From Sipunculus nudus (Eukaryota > Annelida > Sipuncula > Golfingiida > Sipunculidae), in the NCBI GenBank assembly GCA_026874595.1, contig JAPPUL010000019.1, positions 27,037 through 91,036 of the forward strand: 64,000 nt of DNA. The letters are read 5' to 3'. The notes under the pieces were generated by a model. It made no database searches. It saw nothing but the letters and a program-made list of their open reading frames with translations, and had not been told where the DNA came from. Shown piece after piece: positions 10,154-25,380 of this stretch. The translations under genes and the position numbers were made by a program. Numbering within the stretch: the stretch's first letter is position 1; each line of letters begins with the position of its first letter.

Positions 10154-13100
10154 CCGTTTTTCGCCAAACCACGAAGACACGTGCCGTCGCCGCAAGTGGC
10201 GGCAGGGTCCCTACGGTGGGCGGCCGGCGTGTGCAGCGGTGCGTGACGGCCTCTCCGGGCCCCATCTATGATCATACATGTTGGAGGCACAGTCACAACT
10301 TTATTGCTTGCCGGAAATCTTCGATTTTCGCAAGCTGGTTGGTCAGTCGCGGATGTCTGTTTGTCTGTTTGTTTGTTTGTTTGTTTGTCTGTCCAGTCTC
10401 TACAGGTCGCAATTTTCATCCCATCGCTTTCAAACTTTCACAGTTTGTGTAGAATCAAAAATGCAAGAAGCCTATTGTTTTTGGGCAATATAGGTCAAAG
10501 GTCAAGGTCAAGGTCATCAAAAGTTCCTAAAGTGCTCTTTTCTTCATATCTCCATTACTATTTGTCATAGCCACTTCAAACATGGCTCCTTTTAATCGGC
10601 ATTCCAAGGCCTTTCTTCTGATGTATATGTTGCTGAAATCTGCTGTTTCTATGGTTACACATTTTGGGGGAAATCTCATGATTTTCGAAAATAAAAGGCC
10701 TAATTTTTCTAACTTTGTCATTTTTAAAGCTAGAGATTCCTAGTTTTTTGCATCATATAGTACTAAATAAGCTTTTTATCATACAAGTAAAAGTCTCGTA
10801 AAATCTCGCACCATTTCTCGTCAAACGAGAATTTTCGAGATTTCATTAGATATGGCTTACAGGTCGCATTTTTTAAACTATGACTTTGAAAATGACATAT
10901 TTTGTGTTGTTTAGAAATATCTCGAAATCAATTTTTCATTTTTTGGAAATAGCCACCAGGGGGCGTGGTACATGAAACACTGTAACATATCATTTTTCTG
11001 CAATATCTCAAAAAATATTAAACGTGACACCATTTTTTGGGTCGTATCTGAAACTAGGAACATTGGCTTATCCCTTCGCACATGTTGCTTTGTGCTGCCG
11101 TTACCATGGTTACCAAATTTTGGGGTAAAACTTGACAATCTGAAAATTCGGAGTTTTCCAGCTTCTCTCTCTGTTGATATTTGCGATAGAAAGGTCTGGT
11201 GTTTGGCGTTAGACAGCATCCCTCTAGTTCTTAGTCATTCAATCGCAAGTCTCGTCATATCTCGCACCGTTTCTCGTGAAACGAGAACACGTGACCATTC
11301 AAAGAAATGCCTATAATTATGTCATTTTTCACGCTACAGACACATGGTTTGCAGCGCTGGATAGCGGCTGACACTCGCAGTCACATTCAGGGGTCACATT
11401 GTTAGTCTCGTCAAATCTCGCGCCGTTTTTCGCCAAACCACGAAGACACGTGCCGTCGCCGCAAGTGGCGGCAGGGTCCCTACGGTGGGCGGCCGGCGTG
11501 TGCAGCGGTGCGTGACGGCCTCTCCGGGCCCCATCTATGATCATACATGTTGGAGGCACAGTCACAACTTTATTGCTTGCCGGAAATCTTCGATTTTCGC
11601 AAGCTGGTTGGTCAGTCGCGGATGTCTGTTTGTCTGTTTGTTTGTTTGTTTGTTTGTCTGTCCAGTCTCTACAGGTCGCAATTTTCATCCCATCGCTTTC
11701 AAACTTTCACAGTTTGTGTAGAATCAAAAATGCAAGAAGCCTATTGTTTTTGGGCAATATAGGTCAAAGGTCAAGGTCAAGGTCATCAAAAGTTCCTAAA
11801 GTGCTCTTTTCTTCATATCTCCATTACTATTTGTCATAGCCACTTCAAACATGGCTCCTTTTAATCGGCATTCCAAGGCCTTTCTTCTGATGTATATGTT
11901 GCTGAAATCTGCTGTTTCTATGGTTACACATTTTGGGGGAAATCTCATGATTTTCGAAAATAAAAGGCCTAATTTTTCTAACTTTGTCATTTTTAAAGCT
12001 AGAGATTCCTAGTTTTTTGCATCATATAGTACTAAATAAGCTTTTTATCATACAAGTAAAAGTCTCGTAAAATCTCGCACCATTTCTCGTCAAACGAGAA
12101 TTTTCGAGATTTCATTAGATATGGCTTACAGGTCGCATTTTTTAAACTATGACTTTGAAAATGACATATTTTGTGTTGTTTAGAAATATCTCGAAATCAA
12201 TTTTTCATTTTTTGGAAATAGCCACCAGGGGGCGTGGTACATGAAACACTGTAACATATCATTTTTCTGCAATATCTCAAAAAATATTAAACGTGACACC
12301 ATTTTTTGGGTCGTATCTGAAACTAGGAACATTGGCTTATCCCTTCGCACATGTTGCTTTGTGCTGCCGTTACCATGGTTACCAAATTTTGGGGTAAAAC
12401 TTGACAATCTGAAAATTCGGAGTTTTCCAGCTTCTCTCTCTGTTGATATTTGCGATAGAAAGGTCTGGTGTTTGGCGTTAGACAGCATCCCTCTAGTTCT
12501 TAGTCATTCAATCGCAAGTCTCGTCATATCTCGCACCGTTTCTCGTGAAACGAGAACACGTGACCATTCAAAGAAATGCCTATAATTATGTCATTTTTCA
12601 CGCTACAGACACATGGTTTGCAGCGCTGGATAGCGGCTGACACTCGCAGTCACATTCAGGGGTCACATTGTTAGTCTCGTCAAATCTCGCGCCGTTTTTC
12701 GCCAAACCACGAAGACACGTGCCGTCGCCGCAAGTGGCGGCAGGGTCCCTACGGTGGGCGGCCGGCGTGTGCAGCGGTGCGTGACGGCCTCTCCGGGCCC
12801 CATCTATGATCATACATGTTGGAGGCACAGTCACAACTTTATTGCTTGCCGGAAATCTTCGATTTTCGCAAGCTGGTTGGTCAGTCGCGGATGTCTGTTT
12901 GTCTGTTTGTTTGTTTGTTTGTTTGTCTGTCCAGTCTCTACAGGTCGCAATTTTCATCCCATCGCTTTCAAACTTTCACAGTTTGTGTAGAATCAAAAAT
13001 GCAAGAAGCCTATTGTTTTTGGGCAATATAGGTCAAAGGTCAAGGTCAAGGTCATCAAAAGTTCCTAAAGTGCTCTTTTCTTCATATCTCCATTACTATT

Positions 13101-16100
13101 TGTCATAGCCACTTCAAACATGGCTCCTTTTAATCGGCATTCCAAGGCCTTTCTTCTGATGTATATGTTGCTGAAATCTGCTGTTTCTATGGTTACACAT
13201 TTTGGGGGAAATCTCATGATTTTCGAAAATAAAAGGCCTAATTTTTCTAACTTTGTCATTTTTAAAGCTAGAGATTCCTAGTTTTTTGCATCATATAGTA
13301 CTAAATAAGCTTTTTATCATACAAGTAAAAGTCTCGTAAAATCTCGCACCATTTCTCGTCAAACGAGAATTTTCGAGATTTCATTAGATATGGCTTACAG
13401 GTCGCATTTTTTAAACTATGACTTTGAAAATGACATATTTTGTGTTGTTTAGAAATATCTCGAAATCAATTTTTCATTTTTTGGAAATAGCCACCAGGGG
13501 GCGTGGTACATGAAACACTGTAACATATCATTTTTCTGCAATATCTCAAAAAATATTAAACGTGACACCATTTTTTGGGTCGTATCTGAAACTAGGAACA
13601 TTGGCTTATCCCTTCGCACATGTTGCTTTGTGCTGCCGTTACCATGGTTACCAAATTTTGGGGTAAAACTTGACAATCTGAAAATTCGGAGTTTTCCAGC
13701 TTCTCTCTCTGTTGATATTTGCGATAGAAAGGTCTGGTGTTTGGCGTTAGACAGCATCCCTCTAGTTCTTAGTCATTCAATCGCAAGTCTCGTCATATCT
13801 CGCACCGTTTCTCGTGAAACGAGAACACGTGACCATTCAAAGAAATGCCTATAATTATGTCATTTTTCACGCTACAGACACATGGTTTGCAGCGCTGGAT
13901 AGCGGCTGACACTCGCAGTCACATTCAGGGGTCACATTGTTAGTCTCGTCAAATCTCGCGCCGTTTTTCGCCAAACCACGAAGACACGTGCCGTCGCCGC
14001 AAGTGGCGGCAGGGTCCCTACGGTGGGCGGCCGGCGTGTGCAGCGGTGCGTGACGGCCTCTCCGGGCCCCATCTATGATCATACATGTTGGAGGCACAGT
14101 CACAACTTTATTGCTTGCCGGAAATCTTCGATTTTCGCAAGCTGGTTGGTCAGTCGCGGATGTCTGTTTGTCTGTTTGTTTGTTTGTTTGTTTGTCTGTC
14201 CAGTCTCTACAGGTCGCAATTTTCATCCCATCGCTTTCAAACTTTCACAGTTTGTGTAGAATCAAAAATGCAAGAAGCCTATTGTTTTTGGGCAATATAG
14301 GTCAAAGGTCAAGGTCAAGGTCATCAAAAGTTCCTAAAGTGCTCTTTTCTTCATATCTCCATTACTATTTGTCATAGCCACTTCAAACATGGCTCCTTTT
14401 AATCGGCATTCCAAGGCCTTTCTTCTGATGTATATGTTGCTGAAATCTGCTGTTTCTATGGTTACACATTTTGGGGGAAATCTCATGATTTTCGAAAATA
14501 AAAGGCCTAATTTTTCTAACTTTGTCATTTTTAAAGCTAGAGATTCCTAGTTTTTTGCATCATATAGTACTAAATAAGCTTTTTATCATACAAGTAAAAG
14601 TCTCGTAAAATCTCGCACCATTTCTCGTCAAACGAGAATTTTCGAGATTTCATTAGATATGGCTTACAGGTCGCATTTTTTAAACTATGACTTTGAAAAT
14701 GACATATTTTGTGTTGTTTAGAAATATCTCGAAATCAATTTTTCATTTTTTGGAAATAGCCACCAGGGGGCGTGGTACATGAAACACTGTAACATATCAT
14801 TTTTCTGCAATATCTCAAAAAATATTAAACGTGACACCATTTTTTGGGTCGTATCTGAAACTAGGAACATTGGCTTATCCCTTCGCACATGTTGCTTTGT
14901 GCTGCCGTTACCATGGTTACCAAATTTTGGGGTAAAACTTGACAATCTGAAAATTCGGAGTTTTCCAGCTTCTCTCTCTGTTGATATTTGCGATAGAAAG
15001 GTCTGGTGTTTGGCGTTAGACAGCATCCCTCTAGTTCTTAGTCATTCAATCGCAAGTCTCGTCATATCTCGCACCGTTTCTCGTGAAACGAGAACACGTG
15101 ACCATTCAAAGAAATGCCTATAATTATGTCATTTTTCACGCTACAGACACATGGTTTGCAGCGCTGGATAGCGGCTGACACTCGCAGTCACATTCAGGGG
15201 TCACATTGTTAGTCTCGTCAAATCTCGCGCCGTTTTTCGCCAAACCACGAAGACACGTGCCGTCGCCGCAAGTGGCGGCAGGGTCCCTACGGTGGGCGGC
15301 CGGCGTGTGCAGCGGTGCGTGACGGCCTCTCCGGGCCCCATCTATGATCATACATGTTGGAGGCACAGTCACAACTTTATTGCTTGCCGGAAATCTTCGA
15401 TTTTCGCAAGCTGGTTGGTCAGTCGCGGATGTCTGTTTGTCTGTTTGTTTGTTTGTTTGTTTGTCTGTCCAGTCTCTACAGGTCGCAATTTTCATCCCAT
15501 CGCTTTCAAACTTTCACAGTTTGTGTAGAATCAAAAATGCAAGAAGCCTATTGTTTTTGGGCAATATAGGTCAAAGGTCAAGGTCAAGGTCATCAAAAGT
15601 TCCTAAAGTGCTCTTTTCTTCATATCTCCATTACTATTTGTCATAGCCACTTCAAACATGGCTCCTTTTAATCGGCATTCCAAGGCCTTTCTTCTGATGT
15701 ATATGTTGCTGAAATCTGCTGTTTCTATGGTTACACATTTTGGGGGAAATCTCATGATTTTCGAAAATAAAAGGCCTAATTTTTCTAACTTTGTCATTTT
15801 TAAAGCTAGAGATTCCTAGTTTTTTGCATCATATAGTACTAAATAAGCTTTTTATCATACAAGTAAAAGTCTCGTAAAATCTCGCACCATTTCTCGTCAA
15901 ACGAGAATTTTCGAGATTTCATTAGATATGGCTTACAGGTCGCATTTTTTAAACTATGACTTTGAAAATGACATATTTTGTGTTGTTTAGAAATATCTCG
16001 AAATCAATTTTTCATTTTTTGGAAATAGCCACCAGGGGGCGTGGTACATGAAACACTGTAACATATCATTTTTCTGCAATATCTCAAAAAATATTAAACG

Positions 16101-19036
16101 TGACACCATTTTTTGGGTCGTATCTGAAACTAGGAACATTGGCTTATCCCTTCGCACATGTTGCTTTGTGCTGCCGTTACCATGGTTACCAAATTTTGGG
16201 GTAAAACTTGACAATCTGAAAATTCGGAGTTTTCCAGCTTCTCTCTCTGTTGATATTTGCGATAGAAAGGTCTGGTGTTTGGCGTTAGACAGCATCCCTC
16301 TAGTTCTTAGTCATTCAATCGCAAGTCTCGTCATATCTCGCACCGTTTCTCGTGAAACGAGAACACGTGACCATTCAAAGAAATGCCTATAATTATGTCA
16401 TTTTTCACGCTACAGACACATGGTTTGCAGCGCTGGATAGCGGCTGACACTCGCAGTCACATTCAGGGGTCACATTGTTAGTCTCGTCAAATCTCGCGCC
16501 GTTTTTCGCCAAACCACGAAGACACGTGCCGTCGCCGCAAGTGGCGGCAGGGTCCCTACGGTGGGCGGCCGGCGTGTGCAGCGGTGCGTGACGGCCTCTC
16601 CGGGCCCCATCTATGATCATACATGTTGGAGGCACAGTCACAACTTTATTGCTTGCCGGAAATCTTCGATTTTCGCAAGCTGGTTGGTCAGTCGCGGATG
16701 TCTGTTTGTCTGTTTGTTTGTTTGTTTGTTTGTCTGTCCAGTCTCTACAGGTCGCAATTTTCATCCCATCGCTTTCAAACTTTCACAGTTTGTGTAGAAT
16801 CAAAAATGCAAGAAGCCTATTGTTTTTGGGCAATATAGGTCAAAGGTCAAGGTCAAGGTCATCAAAAGTTCCTAAAGTGCTCTTTTCTTCATATCTCCAT
16901 TACTATTTGTCATAGCCACTTCAAACATGGCTCCTTTTAATCGGCATTCCAAGGCCTTTCTTCTGATGTATATGTTGCTGAAATCTGCTGTTTCTATGGT
17001 TACACATTTTGGGGGAAATCTCATGATTTTCGAAAATAAAAGGCCTAATTTTTCTAACTTTGTCATTTTTAAAGCTAGAGATTCCTAGTTTTTTGCATCA
17101 TATAGTACTAAATAAGCTTTTTATCATACAAGTAAAAGTCTCGTAAAATCTCGCACCATTTCTCGTCAAACGAGAATTTTCGAGATTTCATTAGATATGG
17201 CTTACAGGTCGCATTTTTTAAACTATGACTTTGAAAATGACATATTTTGTGTTGTTTAGAAATATCTCGAAATCAATTTTTCATTTTTTGGAAATAGCCA
17301 CCAGGGGGCGTGGTACATGAAACACTGTAACATATCATTTTTCTGCAATATCTCAAAAAATATTAAACGTGACACCATTTTTTGGGTCGTATCTGAAACT
17401 AGGAACATTGGCTTATCCCTTCGCACATGTTGCTTTGTGCTGCCGTTACCATGGTTACCAAATTTTGGGGTAAAACTTGACAATCTGAAAATTCGGAGTT
17501 TTCCAGCTTCTCTCTCTGTTGATATTTGCGATAGAAAGGTCTGGTGTTTGGCGTTAGACAGCATCCCTCTAGTTCTTAGTCATTCAATCGCAAGTCTCGT
17601 CATATCTCGCACCGTTTCTCGTGAAACGAGAACACGTGACCATTCAAAGAAATGCCTATAATTATGTCATTTTTCACGCTACAGACACATGGTTTGCAGC
17701 GCTGGATAGCGGCTGACACTCGCAGTCACATTCAGGGGTCACATTGTTAGTCTCGTCAAATCTCGCGCCGTTTTTCGCCAAACCACGAAGACACGTGCCG
17801 TCGCCGCAAGTGGCGGCAGGGTCCCTACGGTGGGCGGCCGGCGTGTGCAGCGGTGCGTGACGGCCTCTCCGGGCCCCATCTATGATCATACATGTTGGAG
17901 GCACAGTCACAACTTTATTGCTTGCCGGAAATCTTCGATTTTCGCAAGCTGGTTGGTCAGTCGCGGATGTCTGTTTGTCTGTTTGTTTGTTTGTTTGTTT
18001 GTCTGTCCAGTCTCTACAGGTCGCAATTTTCATCCCATCGCTTTCAAACTTTCACAGTTTGTGTAGAATCAAAAATGCAAGAAGCCTATTGTTTTTGGGC
18101 AATATAGGTCAAAGGTCAAGGTCAAGGTCATCAAAAGTTCCTAAAGTGCTCTTTTCTTCATATCTCCATTACTATTTGTCATAGCCACTTCAAACATGGC
18201 TCCTTTTAATCGGCATTCCAAGGCCTTTCTTCTGATGTATATGTTGCTGAAATCTGCTGTTTCTATGGTTACACATTTTGGGGGAAATCTCATGATTTTC
18301 GAAAATAAAAGGCCTAATTTTTCTAACTTTGTCATTTTTAAAGCTAGAGATTCCTAGTTTTTTGCATCATATAGTACTAAATAAGCTTTTTATCATACAA
18401 GTAAAAGTCTCGTAAAATCTCGCACCATTTCTCGTCAAACGAGAATTTTCGAGATTTCATTAGATATGGCTTACAGGTCGCATTTTTTAAACTATGACTT
18501 TGAAAATGACATATTTTGTGTTGTTTAGAAATATCTCGAAATCAATTTTTCATTTTTTGGAAATAGCCACCAGGGGGCGTGGTACATGAAACACTGTAAC
18601 ATATCATTTTTCTGCAATATCTCAAAAAATATTAAACGTGACACCATTTTTTGGGTCGTATCTGAAACTAGGAACATTGGCTTATCCCTTCGCACATGTT
18701 GCTTTGTGCTGCCGTTACCATGGTTACCAAATTTTGGGGTAAAACTTGACAATCTGAAAATTCGGAGTTTTCCAGCTTCTCTCTCTGTTGATATTTGCGA
18801 TAGAAAGGTCTGGTGTTTGGCGTTAGACAGCATCCCTCTAGTTCTTAGTCATTCAATCGCAAGTCTCGTCATATCTCGCACCGTTTCTCGTGAAACGAGA
18901 ACACGTGACCATTCAAAGAAATGCCTATAATTATGTCATTTTTCACGCTACAGACACATGGTTTGCAGCGCTGGATAGCGGCTGACACTCGCAGTCACAT
19001 TCAGGGGTCACATTGTTAGTCTCGTCAAATCTCGCG

Positions 19037-20307
19037 CCGTTTTTCGCCAAACCACGAAGACACGTGCCGTCGCCGCAAGTGGCGGCAGGGTCCCTACGGT
19101 GGGCGGCCGGCGTGTGCAGCGGTGCGTGACGGCCTCTCCGGGCCCCATCTATGATCATACATGTTGGAGGCACAGTCACAACTTTATTGCTTGCCGGAAA
19201 TCTTCGATTTTCGCAAGCTGGTTGGTCAGTCGCGGATGTCTGTTTGTCTGTTTGTTTGTTTGTTTGTTTGTCTGTCCAGTCTCTACAGGTCGCAATTTTC
19301 ATCCCATCGCTTTCAAACTTTCACAGTTTGTGTAGAATCAAAAATGCAAGAAGCCTATTGTTTTTGGGCAATATAGGTCAAAGGTCAAGGTCAAGGTCAT
19401 CAAAAGTTCCTAAAGTGCTCTTTTCTTCATATCTCCATTACTATTTGTCATAGCCACTTCAAACATGGCTCCTTTTAATCGGCATTCCAAGGCCTTTCTT
19501 CTGATGTATATGTTGCTGAAATCTGCTGTTTCTATGGTTACACATTTTGGGGGAAATCTCATGATTTTCGAAAATAAAAGGCCTAATTTTTCTAACTTTG
19601 TCATTTTTAAAGCTAGAGATTCCTAGTTTTTTGCATCATATAGTACTAAATAAGCTTTTTATCATACAAGTAAAAGTCTCGTAAAATCTCGCACCATTTC
19701 TCGTCAAACGAGAATTTTCGAGATTTCATTAGATATGGCTTACAGGTCGCATTTTTTAAACTATGACTTTGAAAATGACATATTTTGTGTTGTTTAGAAA
19801 TATCTCGAAATCAATTTTTCATTTTTTGGAAATAGCCACCAGGGGGCGTGGTACATGAAACACTGTAACATATCATTTTTCTGCAATATCTCAAAAAATA
19901 TTAAACGTGACACACCATTTTTTGGGTCGTATCTGAAACTAGGAACATTGGCTTATCCCTTCGCACATGTTGCTTTGTGCTGCCGTTACCATGGTTACCA
20001 AATTTTGGGGTAAAACTTGACAATCTGAAAATTCGGAGTTTTCCAGCTTCTCTCTCTGTTGATATTTGCGATAGAAAGGTCTGGTGTTTGGCGTTAGACA
20101 GCATCCCTCTAGTTCTTAGTCATTCAATCGCAAGTCTCGTCATATCTCGCACCGTTTCTCGTGAAACGAGAACACGTGACCATTCAAAGAAATGCCTATA
20201 ATTATGTCATTTTTCACGCTACAGACACATGGTTTGCAGCGCTGGATAGCGGCTGACACTCGCAGTCACATTCAGGGGTCACATTGTTAGTCTCGTCAAA
20301 TCTCGCG
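19037..20307 (+). repeat. Variant A unit 16 with a CA insertion (1,271 bp)
   Basis: GACACC becomes GACACACC at about 19,909-19,916, a two-base expansion. The rest of the unit matches the A consensus as far as I can read. It is one of only two length variants among units 1-19. Confidence 0.9.
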
Positions 20308-23300
20308 CCGTTTTTCGCCAAACCACGAAGACACGTGCCGTCGCCGCAAGTGGCGGCAGGGTCCCTACGGTGGGCGGCCGGCGTGTGCAGCGGTGCGTGA
20401 CGGCCTCTCCGGGCCCCATCTATGATCATACATGTTGGAGGCACAGTCACAACTTTATTGCTTGCCGGAAATCTTCGATTTTCGCAAGCTGGTTGGTCAG
20501 TCGCGGATGTCTGTTTGTCTGTTTGTTTGTTTGTTTGTTTGTCTGTCCAGTCTCTACAGGTCGCAATTTTCATCCCATCGCTTTCAAACTTTCACAGTTT
20601 GTGTAGAATCAAAAATGCAAGAAGCCTATTGTTTTTGGGCAATATAGGTCAAAGGTCAAGGTCAAGGTCATCAAAAGTTCCTAAAGTGCTCTTTTCTTCA
20701 TATCTCCATTACTATTTGTCATAGCCACTTCAAACATGGCTCCTTTTAATCGGCATTCCAAGGCCTTTCTTCTGATGTATATGTTGCTGAAATCTGCTGT
20801 TTCTATGGTTACACATTTTGGGGGAAATCTCATGATTTTCGAAAATAAAAGGCCTAATTTTTCTAACTTTGTCATTTTTAAAGCTAGAGATTCCTAGTTT
20901 TTTGCATCATATAGTACTAAATAAGCTTTTTATCATACAAGTAAAAGTCTCGTAAAATCTCGCACCATTTCTCGTCAAACGAGAATTTTCGAGATTTCAT
21001 TAGATATGGCTTACAGGTCGCATTTTTTAAACTATGACTTTGAAAATGACATATTTTGTGTTGTTTAGAAATATCTCGAAATCAATTTTTCATTTTTTGG
21101 AAATAGCCACCAGGGGGCGTGGTACATGAAACACTGTAACATATCATTTTTCTGCAATATCTCAAAAAATATTAAACGTGACACCATTTTTTGGGTCGTA
21201 TCTGAAACTAGGAACATTGGCTTATCCCTTCGCACATGTTGCTTTGTGCTGCCGTTACCATGGTTACCAAATTTTGGGGTAAAACTTGACAATCTGAAAA
21301 TTCGGAGTTTTCCAGCTTCTCTCTCTGTTGATATTTGCGATAGAAAGGTCTGGTGTTTGGCGTTAGACAGCATCCCTCTAGTTCTTAGTCATTCAATCGC
21401 AAGTCTCGTCATATCTCGCACCGTTTCTCGTGAAACGAGAACACGTGACCATTCAAAGAAATGCCTATAATTATGTCATTTTTCACGCTACAGACACATG
21501 GTTTGCAGCGCTGGATAGCGGCTGACACTCGCAGTCACATTCAGGGGTCACATTGTTAGTCTCGTCAAATCTCGCGCCGTTTTTCGCCAAACCACGAAGA
21601 CACGTGCCGTCGCCGCAAGTGGCGGCAGGGTCCCTACGGTGGGCGGCCGGCGTGTGCAGCGGTGCGTGACGGCCTCTCCGGGCCCCATCTATGATCATAC
21701 ATGTTGGAGGCACAGTCACAACTTTATTGCTTGCCGGAAATCTTCGATTTTCGCAAGCTGGTTGGTCAGTCGCGGATGTCTGTTTGTCTGTTTGTTTGTT
21801 TGTTTGTTTGTCTGTCCAGTCTCTACAGGTCGCAATTTTCATCCCATCGCTTTCAAACTTTCACAGTTTGTGTAGAATCAAAAATGCAAGAAGCCTATTG
21901 TTTTTGGGCAATATAGGTCAAAGGTCAAGGTCAAGGTCATCAAAAGTTCCTAAAGTGCTCTTTTCTTCATATCTCCATTACTATTTGTCATAGCCACTTC
22001 AAACATGGCTCCTTTTAATCGGCATTCCAAGGCCTTTCTTCTGATGTATATGTTGCTGAAATCTGCTGTTTCTATGGTTACACATTTTGGGGGAAATCTC
22101 ATGATTTTCGAAAATAAAAGGCCTAATTTTTCTAACTTTGTCATTTTTAAAGCTAGAGATTCCTAGTTTTTTGCATCATATAGTACTAAATAAGCTTTTT
22201 ATCATACAAGTAAAAGTCTCGTAAAATCTCGCACCATTTCTCGTCAAACGAGAATTTTCGAGATTTCATTAGATATGGCTTACAGGTCGCATTTTTTAAA
22301 CTATGACTTTGAAAATGACATATTTTGTGTTGTTTAGAAATATCTCGAAATCAATTTTTCATTTTTTGGAAATAGCCACCAGGGGGCGTGGTACATGAAA
22401 CACTGTAACATATCATTTTTCTGCAATATCTCAAAAAATATTAAACGTGACACCATTTTTTGGGTCGTATCTGAAACTAGGAACATTGGCTTATCCCTTC
22501 GCACATGTTGCTTTGTGCTGCCGTTACCATGGTTACCAAATTTTGGGGTAAAACTTGACAATCTGAAAATTCGGAGTTTTCCAGCTTCTCTCTCTGTTGA
22601 TATTTGCGATAGAAAGGTCTGGTGTTTGGCGTTAGACAGCATCCCTCTAGTTCTTAGTCATTCAATCGCAAGTCTCGTCATATCTCGCACCGTTTCTCGT
22701 GAAACGAGAACACGTGACCATTCAAAGAAATGCCTATAATTATGTCATTTTTCACGCTACAGACACATGGTTTGCAGCGCTGGATAGCGGCTGACACTCG
22801 CAGTCACATTCAGGGGTCACATTGTTAGTCTCGTCAAATCTCGCGCCGTTTTTCGCCAAACCACGAAGACACGTGCCGTCGCCGCAAGTGGCGGCAGGGT
22901 CCCTACGGTGGGCGGCCGGCGTGTGCAGCGGTGCGTGACGGCCTCTCCGGGCCCCATCTATGATCATACATGTTGGAGGCACAGTCACAACTTTATTGCT
23001 TGCCGGAAATCTTCGATTTTCGCAAGCTGGTTGGTCAGTCGCGGATGTCTGTTTGTCTGTTTGTTTGTTTGTTTGTTTGTCTGTCCAGTCTCTACAGGTC
23101 GCAATTTTCATCCCATCGCTTTCAAACTTTCACAGTTTGTGTAGAATCAAAAATGCAAGAAGCCTATTGTTTTTGGGCAATATAGGTCAAAGGTCAAGGT
23201 CAAGGTCATCAAAAGTTCCTAAAGTGCTCTTTTCTTCATATCTCCATTACTATTTGTCATAGCCACTTCAAACATGGCTCCTTTTAATCGGCATTCCAAG

Positions 23301-24114
23301 GCCTTTCTTCTGATGTATATGTTGCTGAAATCTGCTGTTTCTATGGTTACACATTTTGGGGGAAATCTCATGATTTTCGAAAATAAAAGGCCTAATTTTT
23401 CTAACTTTGTCATTTTTAAAGCTAGAGATTCCTAGTTTTTTGCATCATATAGTACTAAATAAGCTTTTTATCATACAAGTAAAAGTCTCGTAAAATCTCG
23501 CACCATTTCTCGTCAAACGAGAATTTTCGAGATTTCATTAGATATGGCTTACAGGTCGCATTTTTTAAACTATGACTTTGAAAATGACATATTTTGTGTT
23601 GTTTAGAAATATCTCGAAATCAATTTTTCATTTTTTGGAAATAGCCACCAGGGGGCGTGGTACATGAAACACTGTAACATATCATTTTTCTGCAATATCT
23701 CAAAAAATATTAAACGTGACACCATTTTTTGGGTCGTATCTGAAACTAGGAACATTGGCTTATCCCTTCGCACATGTTGCTTTGTGCTGCCGTTACCATG
23801 GTTACCAAATTTTGGGGTAAAACTTGACAATCTGAAAATTCGGAGTTTTCCAGCTTCTCTCTCTGTTGATATTTGCGATAGAAAGGTCTGGTGTTTGGCG
23901 TTAGACAGCATCCCTCTAGTTCTTAGTCATTCAATCGCAAGTCTCGTCATATCTCGCACCGTTTCTCGTGAAACGAGAACACGTGACCATTCAAAGAAAT
24001 GCCTATAATTATGTCATTTTTCACGCTACAGACACATGGTTTGCAGCGCTGGATAGCGGCTGACACTCGCAGTCACATTCAGGGGTCACATTGTTAGTCT
24101 CGTCAAATCTCGCG

Positions 24115-25380
24115 CCGTTTTTCGCCAAACCACGAAGACACGTGCCGTCGCCGCAAGTGGCGGCAGGGTCCCTACGGTGGGCGGCCGGCGTGTGCAGCGG
24201 TGCGTGACGGCCTCTCCGGGCCCCATCTATGATCATACATGTTGGAGGCACAGTCACAACTTTATTGCTTGCCGGAAATCTTCGATTTTCGCAAGCTGGT
24301 TGGTCAGTCGCGGATGTCTGTTTGTCTGTTTGTTTGTTTGTTTGTTTGTCTGTCCAGTCTCTACAGGTCGCAATTTTCATCCCATCGCTTTCAAACTTTC
24401 ACAGTTTGTGTAGAATCAAAAATGCAAGAAGCCTATTGTTTTTGGGCAATATAGGTCAAAGGTCAAGGTCAAGGTCATCAAAAGTTCCTAAAGTGCTCTT
24501 TTCTTCATATCTCCATTACTATTTGTCATAGCCACTTCAAACATGGCTCCTTTTAATCGGCATTCCAAGGCCTTTCTTCTGATGTATATGTTGCTGAAAT
24601 CTGCTGTTTCTATACATTTTGGGGGAAAAACTCATGATTTTCGAAAATAAAAGGCCTACTTTTTCTAACTTTGTCATTTTCAAAGCTCGAGAGTTCTAGT
24701 TTTTTGCATCATATAGTACTAAATAAGCTTTTTATCATACAAGTAAAAGTCTCGTAAAATCTTGCACCATTTCTCGTCAAACGAGAATTTTCGAGATTTC
24801 ATTAAATATGGCTTACAGGTCGCATTTTTTAAACTATGACTTTGAAAATGACATATTTTGTGTTATTTAGAAATATCTCGAAACCAATTTTTCATTTTTT
24901 GGAAATAGCCACCAGGGGGCGTGGTACATGAAACACTGTAACATATCATTTTTCTGCAATATCTCAAAAAAATATTAAACGTGACACCATTTTTTTTGGT
25001 CGTATCTGAAACTAGGAACATTGGCTTATCCCTTCGCACATGTTGCTTTGTGCTGCCGTTACCATGGTTACCAAATTTTGGGGTAAAACTTGACAATCTG
25101 AAAATTCGGAGTTTTCCAGCTGCTATCTCTGTTGATATTTGCGATAGAAAGGTCTGGTTTTTGGCGTTAGACAGCATCCCTCCAGTTCTAAGCCATTCAA
25201 TCGCAAGTCTCGTCATATCTCGCACCGTTTCTCGTGAAACGAGAACACGTGACCATTCAAAGAAATGCCTATAATTCTGTCATTTTTCACGCTACAGACA
25301 CATGGCTTGCAGCGCCGGATAGCGGCTGACACTCGCAGTCACATTCAGGGGTCGCATTGTCAGTCTCGTCAAATCTCGCG
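24115..25380 (+). repeat. Hybrid unit 20: A-type start, B-type remainder
   Basis: Diagnostic sites at unit positions 5-470 are A; those from 521 on are B. Between them GGTTAC is deleted (junction 24,613/24,614). Single-base expansions follow at the A run near 24,626-24,630, the A run near 24,966 and the T run near 24,990. The unit is 1,266 bp. It is consistent with an unequal exchange inside the unit, or with an assembly join between two differently homogenised regions. Confidence 0.9.

Larger units (their letters stand above)
1..24584 (+). repeat. Array block of variant A units (units 1-19 and the start of unit 20)
   Basis: All diagnostic positions up to 24,584 carry the A state, for example T5, G10, A24, C58, T239, T246, T430, C436 and G470 in unit coordinates. 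Reading down the block, the copies look identical except for short indels in unit 8 and unit 16. 24,584 is the last A-specific base (G at unit position 470 of unit 20). Sites away from recurring landmarks were compared by eye only, so an isolated substitution could have been missed. Confidence 0.93.
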
